A stretch of 48,111 bases of DNA from Byssovorax sp. GTDB taxonomy: Bacteria > Myxococcota_A > Polyangia > Polyangiales > Polyangiaceae. Where the stretch lies: positions 1-48,111 of the forward strand of contig JANYGI010000168.1 in assembly GCA_025362495.1 (NCBI GenBank). The letters are read 5' to 3'. The notes under the pieces were generated by a model. It saw only the letters and a program-made list of their open reading frames with translations. It was not told where the DNA came from and searched no databases. Below, piece after piece: positions 8,803 to 16,693 of the stretch (the first letter of the stretch is position 1; each line of letters begins with the position of its first letter). Made by a program: the position numbers and the translations under genes.

Positions 8803-9978
8803 ATGTCTGCCAGCGAACGCACTCACGACATCGTCGTGTTCGGAGCCACGGGATTCACGGGTCGCCTCGCCGCGGAGTACCTCGCGCGAAAGAGCCTGGA
8901 AACCCCGTTCAAGTGGGCCCTCGCCGGCCGCAGCGCTGCGCGCCTCGCCGAGGTCCGCGCCGCGCTCGTGGCGGTGAACCCCGCCTGCGCGAGCCTCGCG
9001 CTGATCGAGGCGAGCTCGGATGACGCTGGCTCTCTCGCCCGGATGGCGGCAGCGTCGCGGGTCGTCCTCACCACCGTCGGCCCCTACGCGGAGCACGGCG
9101 AGCCGCTGGTCGCCGCCTGCATCGAGAGTGGCACTCATTACGTCGACATCACCGGAGAGCCGGACTTCGTCGATGGCCTCCTCGATCGGCACCACGACGC
9201 CGCCCGCGAGCGCGGCGTGCGCATCGTCAACTGCTGTGGGTTCGACAGCATCCCGCACGATCTCGGGGCGCTGTTCACCGTGCGACAGCTCCCCTCCGGC
9301 GAGCCGATCACCGTGGAGGGCTTCGTCCGCGCCAGAGGCACCTTCTCCGGCGGAACGTGGCAGTCGGCGATCGGGGCCATGGGCAACCTCCGCGGCCGGG
9401 CCAAGCGCCCTCGCGAAGAGGCCACCTCCGGCCGCAAGGTGCGCGGGATCAAGCCGCGCATCCGCCACGAGAGCAGCCTCGGCGCGTGGGTCTGCCCGAT
9501 GCCCACCATCGATCCGCAGATCGTCCTCCGCAGCGCCCGCGCGCTCGCGGCGTACGGGCCCGACTTTCGCTATGGCCACTACGTGCAGATCCGCTCCGCG
9601 GTGACCCTCGCCGGCCTCGTTCTCGGCGTCGGCGCGGTGGTGGCGCTCGCCCAGATCCCGCCGGCGCGCGACCTCATGCGCAAGGTCCGCGGCTCGGGCG
9701 AGGGGCCGAGCGCCGAGGAGCGGGCGAGCAGCTATTTCAAGGTCACCTTCGTTGGCACCTCGAACGGTCGACGCGTCGTCACCCAGGTGAGCGGCGGCGA
9801 TCCCGGGTACACGGAGACTTCGAAGATGGTGGCCGAATCAGCGCTCTGCCTGGCCTTCGACCAGGACAGGCTCTCTTCGCCCGGCGGCGTGCTGACTCCA
9901 GCCGTGGCCATGGGCGAGGTGCTGATCGAACGGCTGCAGAAGGTCGGCATTCGCTTCGAAATCCTCGAGCAGAGCTGA
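8803..9978 (+). CDS. Saccharopine dehydrogenase-like / trans-acting enoyl reductase family protein
   Basis: 391 residues. The N-terminus carries a Rossmann nucleotide-binding motif, IVVFGATGFTG, with glycines at residues 14, 17 and 20, followed by a LAGRS segment, as in NAD(P)-dependent saccharopine dehydrogenase-like proteins. Other family-like segments are VGPYAEHGEPLVAAC, GTHYVDITGEPDF and NCCGFDSIPHDLGA. A hydrophobic stretch at about 268-285 (LAGLVLGVGAVVALAQI) may touch the membrane. Mycobacterial relatives act as trans-acting enoyl reductases in lipid synthesis; whether this one acts on lipids is unknown. In-frame starts further upstream are antisense to the kinase gene and rejected. 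It is probably monocistronic. Confidence 0.85.
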   Translation: MSASERTHDIVVFGATGFTGRLAAEYLARKSLETPFKWALAGRSAARLAEVRAALVAVNPACASLALIEASSDDAGSLARMAAASRVVLTTVGPYAEHGEPLVAACIESGTHYVDITGEPDFVDGLLDRHHDAARERGVRIVNCCGFDSIPHDLGALFTVRQLPSGEPITVEGFVRARGTFSGGTWQSAIGAMGNLRGRAKRPREEATSGRKVRGIKPRIRHESSLGAWVCPMPTIDPQIVLRSARALAAYGPDFRYGHYVQIRSAVTLAGLVLGVGAVVALAQIPPARDLMRKVRGSGEGPSAEERASSYFKVTFVGTSNGRRVVTQVSGGDPGYTETSKMVAESALCLAFDQDRLSSPGGVLTPAVAMGEVLIERLQKVGIRFEILEQS

Positions 9979-10241
9979 CCGCGGGCCAGCGCGCGAGAAT
10001 CGTGGGATCCCCGACAACGGGTGACGACGGCCGCGGGCGACTCTGATGCGAAGGGGTGTGGCGATTCAGCGCAGGCGTGGCAGAACGGTCCGCGCTCGCC
10101 GAGGCGCCCCCACCTTGCCGGACGTGGGCGGCGATATTCCTCGCGAAATCGTCGCTGATGTTAGCGAGCGCGCACGCGCGGTCGGGCGACCGAGACGCTG
10201 TCACGGCCCGGCCCAGCTCTTGCTGTGACGACTGATCTCCT

Positions 10242-13200
10242 ATGTCGTCGACCGCCTCCCAGCCGTACTCCGAGGCGACCATGTCGGAGCTGTCCGAGCT
10301 ACGGAGGCGCGCGAGGCTGGCAGATGACGTCGCCCGCATCGGCAGGCTCGTCGTCGCGGAGACGAGCTTCGACAAGGTGGTCCAGCAGCTGGCGGACGAG
10401 GCGACCTCCGTCTGCGGCGCGGCCTATGGCGGCTTCTGTTACGCGGTCACAGGGCCAGACGGCGCCAGCGATCTGCGCTTCGCCGTCGCGGGCGCTTCGG
10501 CGGAGATCCTCGCCGACCTGCGCTCGCAGCGCCGGACTGCCTATCTCGCGCCAGGCTCCCTCGGCCGCAAGGTGCGGCTCGCCGACGTCACCACCGATCC
10601 TCTTCACGGGCCTGGCGAGCCACACTATCTCCTCCCGACGGGCACCATCACCGTCCGGAGCTACCTCGCCGTGCCCGTGAGCTCGGGCTCCGGCGAGGTG
10701 CTTGGAGGCCTGTTCTTCGGGCACCCCGACGCCGACGTCTTCACGGGAGCTCACGAGCTCGTGGTCACGGGCGTCGCCGAGCATGCGGCCATCGCCATCG
10801 CCAACGCGCGCCGGCTCGGCGAAGCCCAGGCCGCCGCGGACGAGCTCTCGCGGGCCCTCGCCGCCGAACGTGCGAGGGCGGCCGCGGCCGAGCGCCACCA
10901 TCGCGTCCTCCTCGAGTCGGCCGATCTGGGCATCTGGGATCTCGATCTGGTGACCGGGCGGCTCTCCTGGGACGCGCGCTGCAAGGCTCTCTTCGGGATC
11001 TCCGACACGGCCGAGGTCGATCAAGCGATCTTCTTTGCAGCGCTCCACCCCGACGATCGCGCGCGGATCGAGGCGGCGACCGCGAGCGCGCTCGATCCGG
11101 CGGGGAGCGGCCGCTACGACGTGGAGCACCGGAGCATCGGTGTCGAGGACGGCGTCGAGCGCTGGACCACGTCGCAGGGACGAGCGGTGTTCGAGGGCGG
11201 CCGCGCCGTGCGCTTCGTCGGTACGCTCCGCGACATCACGGCGCGGAAGGCGGCCGAGATCGCTCAGCTGCAGAGCGCGCGGCGGGCCCGGCTCGGCGCC
11301 GACGTCGGCGTGGCGATGGCGGGCAGCGGGACCCTCGACGAGCAGCTGCGCCGCTGCGCGCAGACGATCGTCGTCAATGTCGACGCCGCGTTCGCCCGGA
11401 TCTGGACGCTCGACGAGCCGAGCCAGACTCTGGTGCTCCGCGCGAGCATGGGAATCTACACGCACCTCGACGGCCCGCACAGCCGGGTGCCGGTCGGCGC
11501 GTTCAAGATTGGCCTCATCGCCCAGGAGCGCCGGCCGCACCTCAGCAACGACGTGAGCACCGATCCGCGCGTGGGCGACCAGGCGTGGGCGGCGCGAGAG
11601 GGCATGGTGGCCTTCGCCGGATACCCGCTGATCGTCGACGAGCACGTCGTCGGCGTCATGGCGATGTTCGCGAGGCGCCCGCTCGGCGGCGACGTGCTCC
11701 AGGCCCTCTCCTACGTCGCCGACGCCATCGCGGTGGGCATCGATCGCAAGCAATCCGACGAGGAGCGCACAGCCCTCCTCGCGCGCGAGCACGCCGCGCG
11801 CGCCGACGCCGAGGGGCAGCGCGCGCGCCTGCATTCGCTCTTCATGAACGCCCCGGCGGTGATCTGCATCCTCCGCGGGCCTGATCACGTGTTCGAGCTC
11901 GCCAACGCGCGCTATCGTCAGCTCGTCGACGACGGTCGCGAGCTCGTGGGCCTGCCCATGTGCCAGGCGATCCCCGAGCGCGCCGACGGCCCGATCCTCG
12001 CGATCCTCGATGAAGTCTACGCCAGCGGAGAGGCCTTCTTCGGTACCGAGGTGCGCTCGCTCGTCGGGCGCAGCGCCGACGACAAACCACGGGCCGAGGC
12101 CTTCTTCAACCTGGTCTTTCAGCCCACCTTCGACCGCGCGAACCGCGTTGACGGGATTCTCCAGATCGCGTTCGACGTCACCGATCAGGTGCTGGCGCGC
12201 CGGCGCTCCGAGGGGCTGACCGAGCAGCTGCGCCGGAGCGAGGAGCGCTATCGGTCGCTCGTCGAGGCCACCAAGCAAACCACCTGGACCAACAGCGGTG
12301 ATGGGCAGATGCTCGGCGAGCAGCCGGGGTGGGCCGCGCTCACGGGCCAGAGCCAGGCAGAGTATCAGGGCCACGGGTGGGCGAACGCCATTCACCCCGA
12401 CGACCGCCAGCACACCCTCGAGCTGTGGGAGGCGGCGGTGCTCGCCGTCGACGTCTTCGTCTGCGAGCACCGGGTGCGGCGGCGCGACGGAGAGTGGCGC
12501 TACTTCCGCGTCAGCGCCGCTCCCGTCCGCGAGGACGGCGGCACCATCCGCGAGTGGTTCGGCGTCCACACCGACGTCACCGACAAGAAGCTCGTCGAGG
12601 TCGAGCGCGAGCGCTTGATCGTCGAGCTCAAGCGCAGCAACGAAGATCTCGACCAGTTCGCCTACGTGACGTCGCACGATCTCAAGGCGCCTCTCCGCGG
12701 GATAGCCAACCTCTCGCAGTGGGTGGAAGAAGACCTGGCGGACAAGATCAGCGACGAGGGGCGCGATCAGATGCGGCTCCTGCGCGGGCGTGTCAACCGC
12801 CTCGAGGCCCTGATCAACGGCATCCTCAGCTACTCGCGCGCGGGGCGCGTCCGCGAGACCCTGGAGCTGGTCAATGTCGGGCAGCTCGTCCGCGAGGTCG
12901 TCGAGCTGGTCGCGCCGACGACGGGCGTGCAGCTCACGCTACCGAGCGAACTGCCCACGATCGTGGCGGAGCGCGTGCCCCTTCAACAGGTGCTGATGAA
13001 CCTGGTGAGCAACGCCATCAAGCACGCGAAAAAGGATCAGCCGCAGGTGACCATCACTTGCTCTCCGAATCGAGATGGCTATTCGTTCATGGTCAAGGAC
13101 AACGGGCCGGGGATAGCCCCCGCGTTTCATCAGCGCATCTGGATCATCTTCCAGACGCTCGAGCCCCGCGACAAAGTCGAGGCGACCGGGATCGGCCTCT

Positions 13201-13316
13201 CGATCGTCAAAAAAATTGTGGAGAGCCGCGGCGGACGCGTGTGGATCAACTCGGTCCCGGGCGACGGCGCAGAGTTTCACTTCACCTGGCCCGCCCGGGC
13301 GAAAGCTTCCCCATGA
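10242..13316 (+). CDS. Multi-sensor histidine kinase (GAF-PAS-GAF-PAS-PAS, phytochrome-like kinase core)
   Basis: 1024 residues with no membrane segment. Approximate domains: GAF 40-190; PAS 220-335 (ending FVGTLRDITARK); GAF 350-500; PAS 530-650; PAS 665-785 (ending WFGVHTDVTDKK); H-box FAYVTSHDLKAPLRGI with His812; ATPase 905-1018 with N-box Asn924, G1 DNGPGI and G2 ATGIGLSI. The kinase core is of the type found in phytochrome-like kinases that pair with Rcp1-type single-domain regulators, and such a regulator overlaps its stop codon (ATGA). No conserved chromophore Cys is obvious. The alternative ATG at 10281 (Met14) is preceded by GAGG and may be the true start. Confidence 0.92.
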   Translation: MSSTASQPYSEATMSELSELRRRARLADDVARIGRLVVAETSFDKVVQQLADEATSVCGAAYGGFCYAVTGPDGASDLRFAVAGASAEILADLRSQRRTAYLAPGSLGRKVRLADVTTDPLHGPGEPHYLLPTGTITVRSYLAVPVSSGSGEVLGGLFFGHPDADVFTGAHELVVTGVAEHAAIAIANARRLGEAQAAADELSRALAAERARAAAAERHHRVLLESADLGIWDLDLVTGRLSWDARCKALFGISDTAEVDQAIFFAALHPDDRARIEAATASALDPAGSGRYDVEHRSIGVEDGVERWTTSQGRAVFEGGRAVRFVGTLRDITARKAAEIAQLQSARRARLGADVGVAMAGSGTLDEQLRRCAQTIVVNVDAAFARIWTLDEPSQTLVLRASMGIYTHLDGPHSRVPVGAFKIGLIAQERRPHLSNDVSTDPRVGDQAWAAREGMVAFAGYPLIVDEHVVGVMAMFARRPLGGDVLQALSYVADAIAVGIDRKQSDEERTALLAREHAARADAEGQRARLHSLFMNAPAVICILRGPDHVFELANARYRQLVDDGRELVGLPMCQAIPERADGPILAILDEVYASGEAFFGTEVRSLVGRSADDKPRAEAFFNLVFQPTFDRANRVDGILQIAFDVTDQVLARRRSEGLTEQLRRSEERYRSLVEATKQTTWTNSGDGQMLGEQPGWAALTGQSQAEYQGHGWANAIHPDDRQHTLELWEAAVLAVDVFVCEHRVRRRDGEWRYFRVSAAPVREDGGTIREWFGVHTDVTDKKLVEVERERLIVELKRSNEDLDQFAYVTSHDLKAPLRGIANLSQWVEEDLADKISDEGRDQMRLLRGRVNRLEALINGILSYSRAGRVRETLELVNVGQLVREVVELVAPTTGVQLTLPSELPTIVAERVPLQQVLMNLVSNAIKHAKKDQPQVTITCSPNRDGYSFMVKDNGPGIAPAFHQRIWIIFQTLEPRDKVEATGIGLSIVKKIVESRGGRVWINSVPGDGAEFHFTWPARAKASP

Positions 13317-13729
13317 CCGACAAGCAGCTCAACATCCTCCTCGTGGAAGACGACGACATCGACGTGATGACGGTGAGGCGCGCCTTCCGCAAGAACAACA
13401 TCTCGAACCCGCTCAAGGTCGCGGGCGACGGCATCGAGGCGCTGGAGCTGCTCCGCAGCGGCGAGGTGCCCCCGGATAACCGGATCATCCTGCTCGACAT
13501 CAACATGCCGCGCATGGATGGTATCGAGTTTCTGCGCGAGCTGCGGGCCGATCCGGCGCTGTGCTCGGCCACCGTCGTCGTGCTGACGACCTCCAACGAG
13601 GACCGCGATCGCGTCAACGCCTATCAGCTCAACGTGGCCGGTTATCTCCTCAAGCCGGTGACGTTCGCGAGCTTCGTCGAGAGCATGGCGATGCTCAACA
13701 AGTACTGGACGCTGATGGAGTTCCCTTGA
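13313..13729 (+). CDS. Single-domain response regulator, Rcp1-like
   Basis: 138 residues made only of a receiver domain. The acidic pocket is VEDDDIDV, the phospho-acceptor is Asp62 (LLDINMPRMDG), the switch Thr92 is in VVVLTTS, and Lys114 is in YLLKPV. The insert between beta3 and alpha3 and the NNISNPLKVAGDGIEAL segment are typical of Rcp1/CheY-like partners of phytochrome-type kinases. Its ATG overlaps the upstream kinase stop codon by four bases, so the two are translationally coupled and almost certainly a cognate pair. There is no DNA-binding or enzymatic output, so signalling must be by protein contact or phosphorelay. Confidence 0.92.
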   Translation: MTDKQLNILLVEDDDIDVMTVRRAFRKNNISNPLKVAGDGIEALELLRSGEVPPDNRIILLDINMPRMDGIEFLRELRADPALCSATVVVLTTSNEDRDRVNAYQLNVAGYLLKPVTFASFVESMAMLNKYWTLMEFP

Positions 13730-13804
13730 CTCGTCCGGGTTCGACTGGGCCGCGCGCCGCAACCAGGGGTGAGGCGCGGCCCTCCGCCGCTCCCGCGGTG
13801 ACGC

Positions 13805-13853
13805 AAGATGCCCCGCGACCCTCGCTCGAAAGGCGAGGACCGCGGGGCATTTG
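13805..13853. terminator. Bidirectional intrinsic-type terminator
   Basis: A long hairpin. The 10-base outer arm ATGCCCCGCG (13808-13817) pairs with CGCGGGGCAT (13841-13850), and an inner arm CCTCGC (13820-13825) pairs with GCGAGG (13833-13838). It is flanked by short A and T tracts (CAAG upstream, TTTG downstream) and sits between two convergent genes ending at 13729 and 13890. Confidence 0.75.
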
Positions 13854-13889
13854 CGCGCGTGGGTGAGAGCGCCGCGGCGAGGGCGCCGA

Positions 13890-14105
13890 TCAGGGCTCCT
13901 TCTTCTTCTCCTCGATCTTGTCCTCGACCTTCTCGCCGGCCTCTTTCGTCTTCTCGCCAGCCTTCTCGATGCCTTCACCGACCTTGTGGCCCACCTCTTC
14001 GGCGTCGTGTTGAACAGCCTTGGGTGTCTCCGCGTGGCTGGAACAGCCCAGCAGGAAGCTGGTGGAGACGACGACGGGACCGAGCAGCAGGATGAGTTGT
14101 TTCAC
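13890..14105 (-). CDS. Small Lys/Glu-rich lipoprotein
   Basis: 71 residues from a GTG at 14105, chosen because AGGAGA lies eight bases upstream and because it places a proper signal peptide (KQLILLLGPVVVSTSFLLGC) at the N-terminus. An ATG at 14150 would add 15 residues ahead of it. After the lipidated Cys the protein is one highly charged amphipathic stretch with a repeating theme (KVGEGIEKAGEK, TKEAGEKVEDK), ending KKKEP. It is probably an elongated periplasmic helix tethered to a membrane. It recalls short stress-type lipoproteins, but the family is not assigned. It has its own terminator downstream. Confidence 0.7.
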   Translation of the reverse strand: MKQLILLLGPVVVSTSFLLGCSSHAETPKAVQHDAEEVGHKVGEGIEKAGEKTKEAGEKVEDKIEEKKKEP

Positions 14106-14330
14106 GGGAACGTTCTCCTGGAAGCGTGGATGAAGTCGAGGTGACGACATCTCGAAGGCTGGAATTCAGCTCGCGCGTCGCAATAGCAAGCCGTGGACCA
14201 CGGCGATGGACGCCGTCCTTCCTTCGTCGAACAGGCCAATCGTGCCCTCTTCCACGAGCGCGCCGGGGTGCTCACCGGGGCGAAAGTGCGCGGGCGTGGC
14301 GTGATTGTCCCACGTCGATGGGAGCCGGGC

Positions 14331-14978
14331 TCACTTCATCGTGTCGGGCCGCAGCACCTCGGCGCGCGCGATGCGGTCGAGCCGGAAGTGCTTCTTTTCG
14401 CCGGTCGCGACGTCGATGGCGACGAGCCTCGTCTCGTGGCGCTCCATCACGACGCCGGTCAAGCGCACCTCGCGCGTGGTCTCGAGGAACCGGGTGTCGA
14501 CATAGGTGATGCGGAGCGGCTGCTGCTCGAACCACGCGCGCTCGACGGCGGCGCGCACCGATTTCTTCGCGGGGAGCGTCGGTACGCCGAGGAACGTGAG
14601 CTCGTCGAGGCGGGTGAGCAGCTCGCGCTGAGCGGACGCCGAGAGCGCGGCGCGCACCTTGTCGAGGGCGCCCTCCAGGGTCTCGGTGAAGGGCAGGAGG
14701 CGCGTATCGATCGCGAAGCGACCGAGCGCCACGAGGAGCGCGGCCTCGCGCGCGGTGAAGTTCACCGGGGGCAGCGTGTAGCTGCGGTCGAGCGCGTACC
14801 CGCCGCCGCGACCACGCTCCGCCGAGAGCGGCAGCGCGGCCGCGCGCAGCGTGTCCAGATCCCTGTAAATCGTGCGGATCGTGACCTCGAAGCGCTGGGC
14901 GAGGACCTCGGCTGTGACCCCGGTGCGCCGCCCGCGGAGGTACTCGGCAAGGGCGAAGAGGCGCTCGGTCCGTTGCAT
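14331..14978 (-). CDS. WYL-domain transcriptional regulator (YafY family)
   Basis: 215 residues. Residues 1-60 form an HTH_11-type winged helix (MQRTERLFALAEYLRGRR, VTIRTIYRDLDTLRAAALP), followed by the family signature GRGGGYALDRSYTLPPVNFT. The second half is a WYL-type ligand-binding domain (LRITYVDTRFLETTREVRL, LDRIARAEVLRPDTM), shorter than in most WYL regulators. Members bind DNA and respond to small ligands or nucleic acids. A perfect palindrome CTGACA-N6-TGTCAG about 95 bases upstream is a plausible operator. It has no obvious target gene next to it other than itself and the FHA-protease operon whose 3' end precedes it. Confidence 0.88.
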   Translation of the reverse strand: MQRTERLFALAEYLRGRRTGVTAEVLAQRFEVTIRTIYRDLDTLRAAALPLSAERGRGGGYALDRSYTLPPVNFTAREAALLVALGRFAIDTRLLPFTETLEGALDKVRAALSASAQRELLTRLDELTFLGVPTLPAKKSVRAAVERAWFEQQPLRITYVDTRFLETTREVRLTGVVMERHETRLVAIDVATGEKKHFRLDRIARAEVLRPDTMK

Positions 14979-15070
14979 CCGATAGCTGACATAAACCTGA
15001 CGCCTCTCCGCTACAAGCCGTGGTCGCGCAGGCAGGCCTTCTTCGTCATGATCGGACCGTACCGGGGCCA

Positions 15071-15090
15071 GCTGACAGCCTTGTGTCAGG
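15071..15090. promoter_or_regulatory. Candidate WYL-regulator operator (CTGACA-N6-TGTCAG)
   Basis: A perfect six-base inverted repeat at 15072-15077 and 15084-15089. A related partial motif (GCTGACA then CCTGAC) occurs at 14984-15000 just before the WYL gene start. From general knowledge, YafY-type regulators are often preceded by CTGACA/TGTCAG palindromes. Autoregulation is inferred. Confidence 0.5.
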
Positions 15091-15187
15091 GTTGTCCGGT
15101 CCGGCGAGGTCTCGATGGGAATGGTGCGGCGCGAGAGCCACGCTGTCGGCGGCGCAGTCGCGAGATCGGGAGTCGCGAGGAGAGTGG

Positions 15188-16693
15188 CTATCTCAGGATG
15201 GCGTCGAGGAGATCGATGCGCATACCGAACTTGTAGGGAGAGGCCTTGACGACCTCGGTCTTCTTGCCGGCGATGGTCTCGTCGTCGCCTTCGAGGTAGC
15301 CACCGGCGTTGATGCCAATCACCTTGCCACGGCCGTTGAAGATCGGGCTCCCGCTCGTGCCGGCCGTCGTGGGCGCGTCGTGCTGGATGAGCCAGTTGTC
15401 GGCGAAGGCGCCGGGGCGGCCCGAAGCGTTGGTGATGCGGCCGATGTGCGCCGCGAGGAAGGTGGCCGCGGGGTTGCTCGCGTCCATCAGGCGGCCCGGG
15501 AAGCCGATCATGTAGACGTCGTCGCCCGCGCCCGAGCCGGCGATCTCGTCGCGCGTGGCGAGGTCGAGGACGATCGACGACTTGCCAGAGATGGTGACGA
15601 TGCCGACGTCGGGCGTGAGCGCGTTGGCGTCGGCGTCGCGGTAGCCGGGGTGCGTCGTCATGTTGGAGACGCCGTAGCTGACCTGGGCGCGGCCCTCGTT
15701 CTCGAGGGCGACGACGCTGCCGAGGTGCTTGCGCGCCGCGACGACGCAGTGGGCGTTGGTGGCGAGCACGTTCGGGCGCACGGCGAACGCGGTGCAGAAG
15801 CCCTCGCCGCCGGCCGCGAGCATGAAGACGCCCTTCTTGCTGCGATCGTAGAGGTTGCGACCGAAGCTCGCGTTCGACGGATGCAGCGTCCCGAGGCGGC
15901 CCTCGATGTCCTTGCGGCGGGGATCTTCGGGCGGCAATTTCGCGAGATCGGAGCGGAGCTTGTCGATGCTCTCGTTCGACTGGCTGCTCCAGAGGATGAG
16001 GCCGCCGAGGCCGAGCAGCGCGCACACCAGCAGGAACGCGAGGAAGATCGTGGTGCGCTTCTGCCCCGCCGTCGCGGCGTCGACCTGACGATCGATGTGG
16101 GCGTTGAGCTCCTGCGCGCTGTGCTGCGGGGCGCGGCCGCGCACGGCGTCGACGGCCGACGAGATCATCACGGCCATGGTCCGCTGACCGACGCGCTTGC
16201 CCGCGGGCTCGGCCGGCACGGGCACCGCGCGCGGCGGCGCGGCGTGAACGGGCGCGGAGTACGCCGGCGGCGCGCCGACGGGCGCGGAGTACGCGGCGGG
16301 GCGCTGCGGAGGCGGCGCAGCGGCGACGGGCGCGGCGGGCCTGGCGGCGACGATCTGCGGGGCCGAGGCCTCGCGCGGCGCGGGCGCGGTGAACTCGAGG
16401 CGCACGCGCGGGCCCTTGAGGCCAAACGTGACCTCGTCGCCCGGGGCGAGCGGGGCGCGATCGGCGAGCCGCTGCCCGCGCAGGTACGTGCCGTTGCGGC
16501 TCTGGAGATCGACGAGGATCCAGCGGCCACCTTCGAGGCGGGCCTCGGCGTGGTTGGCGCTCGCGTCGCGGTCGTAGTCGGCGTTGAAGACGACGTCGCC
16601 GTCGGGCGCGCGGCCGAAGCGGACCACGTCTTTCATGATCGTCTGCACGACGCCCGCGCTGTGGCCGAAGGTGTGCGTTATCTTCAGGCTCAC
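15188..16693 (-). CDS. FHA domain - transmembrane - trypsin-like serine protease
   Basis: 501 residues. The N-terminal FHA domain (about 20-100) keeps the canonical phosphothreonine-binding features: Gly27-Arg28, SANH (45-48) and NG (67-68). An Ala/Pro-rich linker with repeated YSAPV follows, then one membrane segment at about 214-235 (TIFLAFLLVCALLGLGGLIL). The C-terminal domain is an S1-type protease with catalytic His315 (ATNAHC), Asp362 (TPDVGIV) and Ser447 (GTSGSP). The predicted topology is FHA in the cytoplasm and protease outside it. The start overlaps the stop of a paralogous upstream gene by four bases (ATGA). It could be a quality-control or signalling protease gated by protein phosphorylation; this is inference. 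Confidence 0.9.
   Translation of the reverse strand: MSLKITHTFGHSAGVVQTIMKDVVRFGRAPDGDVVFNADYDRDASANHAEARLEGGRWILVDLQSRNGTYLRGQRLADRAPLAPGDEVTFGLKGPRVRLEFTAPAPREASAPQIVAARPAAPVAAAPPPQRPAAYSAPVGAPPAYSAPVHAAPPRAVPVPAEPAGKRVGQRTMAVMISSAVDAVRGRAPQHSAQELNAHIDRQVDAATAGQKRTTIFLAFLLVCALLGLGGLILWSSQSNESIDKLRSDLAKLPPEDPRRKDIEGRLGTLHPSNASFGRNLYDRSKKGVFMLAAGGEGFCTAFAVRPNVLATNAHCVVAARKHLGSVVALENEGRAQVSYGVSNMTTHPGYRDADANALTPDVGIVTISGKSSIVLDLATRDEIAGSGAGDDVYMIGFPGRLMDASNPAATFLAAHIGRITNASGRPGAFADNWLIQHDAPTTAGTSGSPIFNGRGKVIGINAGGYLEGDDETIAGKKTEVVKASPYKFGMRIDLLDAILR

Noticed and set aside
10299-12677. A 792-residue minus-strand frame over the multi-sensor kinase
   Set aside because: Antisense shadow; the plus strand has continuous GAF/PAS and kinase motifs.
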